Shown: positions 33,483-39,615 of the stretch, piece by piece
How positions within the stretch are numbered: the first letter of the stretch is position 1
How the letters are laid out: every line of letters starts with the position of its first letter
NCBI GenBank assembly: GCA_039029315.1
Contig: JBCCGK010000109.1
Location: 1-39,615 of the forward strand
Reading direction: 5' to 3'
DNA: 39,615 bases
From: JBCCCJ01 sp039029315
Lineage (GTDB): Bacteria > Bacteroidota > Bacteroidia > J057
Made by a program: the position numbers and the translations under genes
Notes under the pieces: generated by a model
What the model saw: the letters and a program-made list of their open reading frames with translations, nothing else
Told to the model about the DNA's origin: nothing
Database searches by the model: none

Positions 33483-34265
33483 TCAACGCCCCTTCCAAAC
33501 GGGTTTTCGCTTTTCGACAAAGGCTCTGGGTCCTTCTTTGGCATCCTCTGTTTGATAGATTCTGCGATTGGCTTCTGCCGACAACTGGATCAATTGCTCA
33601 TCTGAGAGGCTATAGGCCTGTCGCGCAATGATCAAACTTTCCTGGACAGCAAGTGGTGCATTGGCTGCAATGCGTTCAGCAAGATTGAATGCTTCCTCCA
33701 TGAGTGAGTCATGTGGAACCAATTTGTTGATCATCCCTAATTGCAAGGCTCTTTCAGCAGAAAATCGCTCCCCGCTCGCTATGATCTCCATTGCTACAGG
33801 CTTGGGAAGAATCCGGGCGAGTCGGAAGACCCCTCCTGCCGAAGCAATGATGCCTCTGGTTACCTCTGGCAAGCCAAATACAGCCTTGTCAGAGGCGACA
33901 ACCATATCGCAGGTCAGCACAAACTCCAATCCACCAGCCAAGGCATAGCCCCCCACGGCAGCAATCCATGGCTTGGTTTTGGGCTGAAAAACGAAGCCCC
34001 CAAAACCGCCATCTTCTGTCCGTAATTCCATGCCCCGACCCTGACTGATCATTTTTAGATCTGCACCTGCAGAAAATGCAATCTCTCCTGCTCCTGTCAA
34101 AATGATGGCACGGATATCCGGATCTGCTTCCGTTTGCTTGACGATGGCATCCATTAACTGAGCCACCTCTCCATTGATGGCGTTTCGGGCCTTGGGTCGA
34201 TTGAGTGTCACCAATCCAATATGTGGTGTTTTTTTCTCGAATAATACAGCAGCTTGTTTGGACAT
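33483..34265 (-). CDS. Enoyl-CoA hydratase/isomerase (crotonase family)
   Basis: The 260-residue protein is a complete crotonase. The oxyanion-hole stretches are present: AFSAGADLKMI (64-74) and GYALAGGLEFVLTCD (106-120). Both catalytic glutamates are present: Glu114 and Glu134 (FGLPEVTRGI), 20 residues apart as in true hydratases. It would hydrate a 2-enoyl-CoA to a 3-hydroxyacyl-CoA in the cytosol. It starts 15 bases after the Gfo/Idh/MocA gene stop, so it is in the same operon, an unusual partnership for a fatty-acid enzyme. The substrate may be a short or branched acyl-CoA produced by the local pathway; this is inference. Confidence 0.92.
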   Translation of the reverse strand: MSKQAAVLFEKKTPHIGLVTLNRPKARNAINGEVAQLMDAIVKQTEADPDIRAIILTGAGEIAFSAGADLKMISQGRGMELRTEDGGFGGFVFQPKTKPWIAAVGGYALAGGLEFVLTCDMVVASDKAVFGLPEVTRGIIASAGGVFRLARILPKPVAMEIIASGERFSAERALQLGMINKLVPHDSLMEEAFNLAERIAANAPLAVQESLIIARQAYSLSDEQLIQLSAEANRRIYQTEDAKEGPRAFVEKRKPVWKGR

Positions 34266-34280
34266 TGGGTAAGAGTATGA

Positions 34281-35306
34281 TTAAATAGAAATTGACATTG
34301 CTTGATTCTGTTCATTGCTTTGGTAAATGGCTTCCTGAATCACCAGATTTTCCACATATATGTCGCCCTCGGTTTCGGCTTTTTCCCCACGTTGAATGGA
34401 CTGAATCAAATGCTGTTGACAAGCAAATACGCAGTCCCCAGCAAAATGAATGTCTCGATGAACATAAGATATTTTTTTTTCGGCTTCTCCCAATGGCTTC
34501 AAGGACAAATTTCCATCCAAATCCAACCGAAGAGACCCTCCATTTCCTTCAAGTAACATCTTGCCGAATGTATAGCGAGGATTGGTATGATTGACTTCAT
34601 TGTATCGATTGGCATCATATATTCCCTGCGCACCACTTGCAAAAGTAAACAGGACTATTCCGGCATCCTCTCCCCTGATTGCTGGATTTAGACGACGGAG
34701 TTTTGCATATACTTCCGAGATTTCTCCTCCCAGATAGCGAAAAACATCAATAAAATGAATGCCCGTTTCATAGATCAATAAACGAGGCATGGTTCGAAAA
34801 TATGGCTGTCTGCTCAAATAGGCATCTTCCGGCCACCCATCCCCCGTTCGCATCTGGAATGTAAGCGTATGTAGGCTATCTCCCAAAGCTCCTTCGTCTA
34901 TGAGAGATTTCATTTTTCGATACCAGGGCTGAAATCGAAAATTCTCGTGGATAAGCAAGCGTATTCCTTGTTCTTTTGCCACCAATACCATTTGTTGGGC
35001 CTCTTTCAGGCTGGGGGCAAGTGGTTTTTGGCACAAGATATGAATGCCTTTTTTTGCTGCATACTGTACCAGCTCTAGATGTGTGTTCGGAGGGGTGATA
35101 ATGTCAACAATATCAACCTCTTCTTTGTCCAACATGATCCGGTAGTCCTGATAGACCTTCGGAATGCCAAAGGCTTGGGCCGCCTCTTGTGCTTTGGCCA
35201 GATCCAAATCACAAATGGCTTTCAAAGAAACCCCAGGCATCCGTGTCCAGGCTTCCAGATGAAAGCGGGCAAAGTAACCTGCACCAATACAAACCAGTTG
35301 AATCAT
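34281..35306 (-). CDS. Gfo/Idh/MocA-family oxidoreductase
   Basis: This 341-residue enzyme has a Rossmann NAD(P) site (IGAGYFARFHLEAW, Gly8 and Gly10). The family's catalytic-lysine motif CQKPLA includes Lys94, and H-x-x-D (His184, Asp187 in GIHFIDVFRYLGG) is in the C-terminal sheet domain. Members oxidise or reduce hydroxyl groups on sugars, inositols and sugar acids. The start codon overlaps the stop of the MFS transporter gene (ATGA at 35303-35306), so the two are translationally coupled. There is no signal peptide, so it is cytosolic, in line with use of a substrate brought in by the transporter. Confidence 0.9.
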   Translation of the reverse strand: MIQLVCIGAGYFARFHLEAWTRMPGVSLKAICDLDLAKAQEAAQAFGIPKVYQDYRIMLDKEEVDIVDIITPPNTHLELVQYAAKKGIHILCQKPLAPSLKEAQQMVLVAKEQGIRLLIHENFRFQPWYRKMKSLIDEGALGDSLHTLTFQMRTGDGWPEDAYLSRQPYFRTMPRLLIYETGIHFIDVFRYLGGEISEVYAKLRRLNPAIRGEDAGIVLFTFASGAQGIYDANRYNEVNHTNPRYTFGKMLLEGNGGSLRLDLDGNLSLKPLGEAEKKISYVHRDIHFAGDCVFACQQHLIQSIQRGEKAETEGDIYVENLVIQEAIYQSNEQNQAMSISI

Positions 35307-36571
35307 GATGGTTGTTCATTCAATCCCTGATCAGCTTTTACCTGCCACCATAGCAGAATCGCAAGCACATTCAAACTGGCAGCAGTAAAGAAAAATACTG
35401 TAACACTTCCTGTCCAAGCTGTGAGGTATGGAAAGGCGAGGGCTGTTACAAAGGATCCCAGATTGCCTGCCATATTCATTGTTCCAGATACTGAACCAGA
35501 ATTCTCCTGCCCAATATCTACACATAATGCCCATGAGGGAGGCAAACTCATATCTGCTCCAAAGATGGCAATACTCAGCATACATACTGCTCCCAAAGGC
35601 GTTTCCATATAGAGGCTGCCAATCATACCGATCGCCGCCAAGGCAAAGCCGATCATCGCTGGAATACGCCGCGATTGATTCCAATTCCCATTTCGGTAGA
35701 GGGCATCCACCAGGAAACCTGATACCCAATTCCCTAAAGCACCACAGATAAGTGGGGCAACTGCATACCAACCTGCTTCCATGGATTCGAGTTGGTAAGT
35801 CTCTTTTAAGTGAGGAAATAACCAGGTGAGGGCAAAAAAGAAGGTGAAATTACTTGCAAAATACTGTCCAATCGCCAACCACATGTTCTTACTTGACAGC
35901 AGGCGATTCAAGCGAAGAACTGAGGGTGAGCTGTGATCTGTTGATTGCTGTCGATGGGTTTGAATAAATGATGCTTCTTCAGGCGAAATGGAAGGATGAT
36001 TCTCTGGTTTGTCTCGAAATCCTACCCACCACACAAAGGCCCACAATAAGCCAATTCCTCCCAGAATCAGGAAACTTTCTCGCCAGCCATAGGCATCGAT
36101 GAGCCAGGCAACCAAAGGGAGCGCAAAAGCGGCTCCGAGACGAGATCCCGAAAAGTTGATCCCGATGATAAGTCCTCTTTCCTTCAACGGAATCCAAGAA
36201 TAAATGGCCCTGGACATTCCGGGAAAAGCTCCTGCCTCTCCCGCACCAAATAAAAATCGAAGAAGCAGTAAACTGAGATAATTCCATGCTGCTCCTGTGA
36301 GCATCGTAAAGCCTGACCATATCGAAACAATGGAAGTCAGAGTAATTCTCGGCCCATACTTGTCCGACAACCAGCCACTCGGGACCTGGAACAGGGCATA
36401 TCCAAGCGCAAAGGCCGACAGGACCCAGCCCATCTGTTTGTCATTCAATCCCAGGCTTCCCGCAATGGGATCTTTGGCGACAGAAATACACACCCTGTCA
36501 ATGTATAGCAGAAGAGCAAGCAAAAACATGCCTGTTGCGACAAAGAATCTTCCTGGAATGAGCTGTCTCAT
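35303..36571 (-). CDS. MFS transporter, anion:cation symporter (ACS) type
   Basis: The 422-residue protein has the 12 hydrophobic segments of the major facilitator superfamily. The motif after helix 2, GWLSDKYGPRITLTS, matches the MFS signature, and LLRFLFGAGEAGAFPGMSRAIYSWIPLKERG is strongly typical of the ACS family that carries hexuronates, tartrate, phthalate and similar organic anions. Its partners support an organic acid or sugar acid substrate. The gene overlaps the next gene by an ATGA. A 13-base inverted element (TGAAC-ATT-GTTCA, 36661-36673) and AT-rich DNA lie upstream and may hold the promoter. Confidence 0.9.
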   Translation of the reverse strand: MRQLIPGRFFVATGMFLLALLLYIDRVCISVAKDPIAGSLGLNDKQMGWVLSAFALGYALFQVPSGWLSDKYGPRITLTSIVSIWSGFTMLTGAAWNYLSLLLLRFLFGAGEAGAFPGMSRAIYSWIPLKERGLIIGINFSGSRLGAAFALPLVAWLIDAYGWRESFLILGGIGLLWAFVWWVGFRDKPENHPSISPEEASFIQTHRQQSTDHSSPSVLRLNRLLSSKNMWLAIGQYFASNFTFFFALTWLFPHLKETYQLESMEAGWYAVAPLICGALGNWVSGFLVDALYRNGNWNQSRRIPAMIGFALAAIGMIGSLYMETPLGAVCMLSIAIFGADMSLPPSWALCVDIGQENSGSVSGTMNMAGNLGSFVTALAFPYLTAWTGSVTVFFFTAASLNVLAILLWWQVKADQGLNEQPS

Positions 36572-36933
36572 AAAAAAATGTTCAAACCCTTGTCCTGTTC
36601 TCCTCTACATGTCTGTCGATCAAGAAAAGCTTAATTATTCATTATTAAAAAAAAGACTTATGAACATTGTTCAACAAATCGCGGTAAAGGTTTCCCCTCG
36701 ACAACAATGCAAAGCAATTACTCCCTCCGCAGGAATTCAAGGATGATGGTATCAACATCGCGAACCAACTACAGAAAGTGGCAGAGAACACCTCACGATA
36801 TTTGAAAAACAGGGCCATCTGATTGTCTTGAAGTTTGAGTTATCTAAGGCAGAAGAAGATCAGAAAATGACAAGCTGGAATGGATTGGAACATTTATCCA
36901 TCTTGAGCTCAATCCGACTGTTGAGAGGCAAAA
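36572..36933. other. 362-base intergenic region between MFS and cyclase genes
   Basis: No confident gene is seen. The AT-rich part (36630-36660) and the inverted element TGAACATTGTTCA (36661-36673) probably hold the promoter/operator of the MFS-led transcript. A plus-strand frame stays open at 36747-36995 (YQHREPTTESGREHLTIFEK...) but has no start and overlaps the cyclase end; it may be a gene remnant or chance. Confidence 0.5.
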
Positions 36934-37587
36934 TCATTCAGATATTTCTCTGGCGACCACCCGAGCAGGGGCACCATCCCCTTGATGAATCTTGAGTGGC
37001 AAGGCAATCAACCAACAGCTAGGGGTCTGAATCTGATCCAGATTACACAGTCCTTCCACGATGATCACATCTCCTCCCAACAAAATGTGGTGAATACGCG
37101 TTACTTCCTCCAGATTGTTCACATCTGCGACAGATGGAGGCTCAACCCCCAGGATATTTATACCTTTTTCCACACACCAGTGCGCCAATTCAGCAGAAAT
37201 TCGGGGAAGGCCATCGCGATAAACCTTGCTGTCGTTTATGTGTTTGGACCAATCGGTTCGAATGAGAAGGTTATCATCCCATTGAATTATGTCTGCAATT
37301 GGTCCTAAATCTTCGACCCTTAACAATTGATTCGGCCGAACATTTGGGATATGTGCGATCCATGCCTTGCCCATCAATCTGTCTGGAAGATAGCGATCGA
37401 TGGTGCGGTCATTCACACCAAAATGCCAGGGAGCATCCATATGTGTTCCCGCATGTGAGTACAAATGAAGCGTTTTGGCATTCCAACCATCCACTTCGAC
37501 CGTTCTGGCAACTTCAGATTGGTAGCCCGCCATTCCTTCATGATAGGAGAGTGTCAAGTCGATGATCTTATGTTGTGAGGAACTCAT
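36934..37587 (-). CDS. Cyclase-family metal-dependent hydrolase (kynurenine formamidase-like)
   Basis: The 217-residue protein matches the cyclase family by SHAGTHMDAPWHF (residues 44-56, metal ligands His45, His49 and Asp51), the IDLTLSYHEGMAGY start and the closing LPLKIHQGDGAPARVVA. Family members hydrolyse cyclic amides, lactones or formamides, such as N-formylkynurenine or isatin. The start overlaps the stop of the dehydrogenase gene by ATGA (37584-37587), so the two proteins are made together. The real substrate is unknown; a lactone or cyclic intermediate of the local pathway would fit. Confidence 0.88.
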   Translation of the reverse strand: MSSSQHKIIDLTLSYHEGMAGYQSEVARTVEVDGWNAKTLHLYSHAGTHMDAPWHFGVNDRTIDRYLPDRLMGKAWIAHIPNVRPNQLLRVEDLGPIADIIQWDDNLLIRTDWSKHINDSKVYRDGLPRISAELAHWCVEKGINILGVEPPSVADVNNLEEVTRIHHILLGGDVIIVEGLCNLDQIQTPSCWLIALPLKIHQGDGAPARVVAREISE

Positions 37588-38654
37588 TCTTCAGACCGAT
37601 TAGCAATATGGCTCATGATAAAGCCGGTAATATCCCTGGTTGTCGCCTCTCCTCCCAGATCGGGTGTAAACAATGCTTTTCGTGTCGCTTCTTCCATTGC
37701 TTTGACAAGTGTTGCCGCTGCTTCTGTTTCACCCAAATGTTCCAGCATCAAGGCGGCAGACCAGATTTGGCCCATCGGATTGGCAATTCCTTTGCCAGCG
37801 ATATCCGGAGCTGATCCATGAATGGGTTCAAACATGCTTGGCCAATCTTTTTCCGGGTTGAGATTTCCACTGCCTCCTAGTCCCAGGCTTCCCATAATCG
37901 CTCCGCCTAAATCACTGAGGATGTCCCCGATCATATTGGTGGTCAGAATCACATCAAAATACTCTGGATGCAAGACAAAATTGGCCGATGCAGCATCTAC
38001 ATACATTTTGCGATAAGCAACCTCCGGATAATCCTGAGCAACTTCTTCGATTACCAGGTCCCAATAAGCAAGTGTATGGATCAATGTGTTCGACTTGGTG
38101 ACATTGGTCACATGCTTCCGCCGACTCTCTGCCAGTCGGAAAGCATAATGTGCGATCCTTTCAATCCCTTTTCGGGTAAAGATATTGGTTTCCGTAGCAA
38201 CTCCATGCGGCTGATCCCCGTGCAAAATCCGACCACTCTGCACAAATTCGCCTTCATTGTTTTCCCGTACCACAACAAAGTCAATCTCTTTTTCTCCTTT
38301 ATTGCGAAGCGGACTCTTAATGCCGGGAAATAACTTTACTGGTCGGTAATTTGCATACTGGCCAAAATGGACACGAACCCTTGAGGTAAAATCTTTGAAA
38401 GGAAGGGTATCATCTACTGTCGGCAACCCCACAGCTCCAAAAAGAATGGCATCGAAGGTTGACAGGCGTTCAAGTCCATCATCAGGCATAAACTGTCCGG
38501 TCTCTATATAGAATCCAGCTCCCCAGGGGAATTCCTCTTTTTCCAATCTGAAGTTGTGAAAGGTAGCGACCGTTTCCAGAATGTTCCAGGCTTCTGGTAC
38601 AATTTCCTGACCGATGCCATCGCCAGGAATCACCGCAATTTTGTATGTATTCAT
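37584..38654 (-). CDS. Tartrate/D-malate/isopropylmalate dehydrogenase family enzyme (TtuC-like)
   Basis: The 356-residue protein is a beta-decarboxylating dehydrogenase. It opens with KIAVIPGDGIGQEIVPEAW and contains DFVVVRENNEGEF, NVTKSNTLIHTLAYWD (catalytic Lys), DVILTTNMIGDILSDLGG (metal Asp residues) and FEPIHGSAPDIAGKGIANP, the NAD-binding loop. The QYANYRPVKLFPG and GEFVQSGR-type segments are closer to tartrate or D-malate dehydrogenases than to LeuB. It oxidises a 2-hydroxy dicarboxylate and may release CO2, using NAD. The gene lies 9 bases after the sterol-desaturase-family gene and is coupled to the cyclase gene, so they form one operon. Confidence 0.88.
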   Translation of the reverse strand: MNTYKIAVIPGDGIGQEIVPEAWNILETVATFHNFRLEKEEFPWGAGFYIETGQFMPDDGLERLSTFDAILFGAVGLPTVDDTLPFKDFTSRVRVHFGQYANYRPVKLFPGIKSPLRNKGEKEIDFVVVRENNEGEFVQSGRILHGDQPHGVATETNIFTRKGIERIAHYAFRLAESRRKHVTNVTKSNTLIHTLAYWDLVIEEVAQDYPEVAYRKMYVDAASANFVLHPEYFDVILTTNMIGDILSDLGGAIMGSLGLGGSGNLNPEKDWPSMFEPIHGSAPDIAGKGIANPMGQIWSAALMLEHLGETEAAATLVKAMEEATRKALFTPDLGGEATTRDITGFIMSHIANRSEE

Positions 38655-38663
38655 TTGTTACAC

Positions 38664-39611
38664 TTATGTATCCGCAGCAGGATTTTTTTGAGTTTCATGC
38701 CTCAATTGCTCTGCTTCTTTTTTCAAACTTCCATGAATAAACGGAGCAAACATTAAGCCGACAAAGGTTTGTGGATAGTTCGGCATATCCGCAATTCCGA
38801 TGTCATCACTGGGTTGCTCTCCTTTTGGCAGGTGAAAGGTGCCAAATAATATGTCCCAAAAGATAACATCGCCTCCATAGTTGGAATTTCCTTCTTCCAG
38901 TTTGCGAGAATGGTGATAGCGATGATTTTTGGGGGAAGAAAAAATATAATCAAAGGGTCCTAAAATCAGGTCCATATTGGTATGTTGAAAGCGGCCAATG
39001 GTCCTTCCCATTAGTCCAGTCACAAATACTACTTCTACGGGTGCTTTGACAAATGCCAGAGGAATCGCCCATAAAAAACTGGAAACCAGTCCTTCCAATG
39101 GATGGGAGCGAGTCCCATTGAACCAATATAGCCGTTCGGAAGAGTGATGGACTGCATGCCAACGCCACATGAATTCATTTTCATGCATCCATCGATGATA
39201 CCAATACCGAAAAAAATCATTGATAGACAACAACAGCAAGACTTGAAGTACCGGATGAAAATGGGCGGGCCAGATTTGTATTCCTATTGGCGAGAGTTCT
39301 TGTACAACGATCGCTATTGTTGCGAGTCGCAAGGGACGATTGATATAATCTCCCCAGAATTTCCCTCCGAAAAACAACATCACATCCGTAGACAAATCCT
39401 TATCTGCCAGCCACTTTCGGCTAAACGGGATGATATGTTCCAATGGGGCAAAGATTGCCCCCAGGATCAGAAACATAATGATGGTTCCATAAAAACTCCG
39501 AACCGTAAATCCATTTTCAACCAACTTGAAGCCCACCACCAGAGTCAGAACCATAAAGAGGGGATAGATGGTGACTTGAAGGATTTTTCGCAAAAGAGTC
39601 CCTTCCAACAT
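38664..39611 (-). CDS. Sterol desaturase/fatty acid hydroxylase family membrane protein
   Basis: The 315-residue protein has several membrane helices and the three histidine boxes of the family: HRWMH (139-143), HAVHH (152-156) and HRYHH (230-234). Together these bind a di-iron centre that hydroxylates or desaturates alkyl chains using oxygen. The expected membrane-spanning segments surround the boxes. The ATG at 39611 is only a few bases from the window edge, and the frame stays open there, so the true start could lie further upstream. Its presence at the head of an acid-catabolism operon is unexpected; a lipid or terpenoid substrate is possible. Confidence 0.85.
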   Translation of the reverse strand: MLEGTLLRKILQVTIYPLFMVLTLVVGFKLVENGFTVRSFYGTIIMFLILGAIFAPLEHIIPFSRKWLADKDLSTDVMLFFGGKFWGDYINRPLRLATIAIVVQELSPIGIQIWPAHFHPVLQVLLLLSINDFFRYWYHRWMHENEFMWRWHAVHHSSERLYWFNGTRSHPLEGLVSSFLWAIPLAFVKAPVEVVFVTGLMGRTIGRFQHTNMDLILGPFDYIFSSPKNHRYHHSRKLEEGNSNYGGDVIFWDILFGTFHLPKGEQPSDDIGIADMPNYPQTFVGLMFAPFIHGSLKKEAEQLRHETQKNPAADT

Positions 39612-39615
39612 TCGA

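Overview
The window looks like chromosomal DNA of a free-living, probably marine or sediment-dwelling member of the Bacteroidota, most like the Saprospirales/Lewinella type. The reasons are: five secreted proteins with type IX secretion (T9SS) C-terminal sorting domains; a TonB-dependent receptor with an N-terminal CarboxypepD_reg-like domain paired with a DUF4249-type lipoprotein; many lipoproteins; start codons without Shine-Dalgarno sequences; and two good matches to the Bacteroidota -7 promoter box TAnnTTTG. The base composition is moderate. I see no rRNA, tRNA, CRISPR array, insertion sequence, phage gene or transcriptional regulator.

Layout: (1) 1-886, minus: the 5' part of a proton-translocating transhydrogenase subunit gene (pntA), cut by the window edge. 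(2) 1127-4099, plus: a large secreted protein with 17 ELWxxDGT repeats. (3) 4148-10137, minus: a small membrane protein and a 1727-residue secreted glucose/sorbosone-dehydrogenase-like mosaic. (4) 10579-15088: a pirin gene divergent from a TonB receptor/DUF4249 lipoprotein operon, with palindromes between them. (5) 15178-19524: a PfkB sugar kinase convergent with an unusual lipoprotein that joins a dehydrogenase propeller, HEAT-like repeats, a jelly roll, an azurin-like copper domain and a ThuA domain. (6) 19727-22614: a YugP-type membrane zinc peptidase, then a two-gene operon (Tm-1-like ATP-binding protein and TIM-barrel PEP-hydrolase-like protein). (7) 23118-27427, plus: two T9SS-exported beta-propeller-type proteins and a cupin lipoprotein. 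(8) 27639-30802: two divergent lipoprotein sulfatases. (9) 30849-39611, minus: a T9SS type B protein, then a catabolic cluster containing a Tat-exported sugar isomerase/epimerase-like TIM barrel, enoyl-CoA hydratase, Gfo/Idh/MocA oxidoreductase, MFS transporter, cyclase-family hydrolase, tartrate/isopropylmalate-type dehydrogenase and sterol-desaturase-family membrane hydroxylase.

Taken together, most of the window deals with uptake and oxidative breakdown of carbohydrates or organic acids at the cell surface: secreted lectin-like and propeller proteins, sulfatases, periplasmic dehydrogenases, a TonB importer and cytosolic isomerase, dehydrogenase and hydratase enzymes. The most unusual items are the azurin-ThuA dehydrogenase fusion (16174-19524), the unassigned catabolic cluster (32325-39611), the bacterial split version of the plant Tm-1 architecture (20501-22614), and several strong intergenic inverted repeats (926-949, 4873-4930, 16082-16132, 22881-23016). 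All functional statements are read by eye from sequence; no database search was run.
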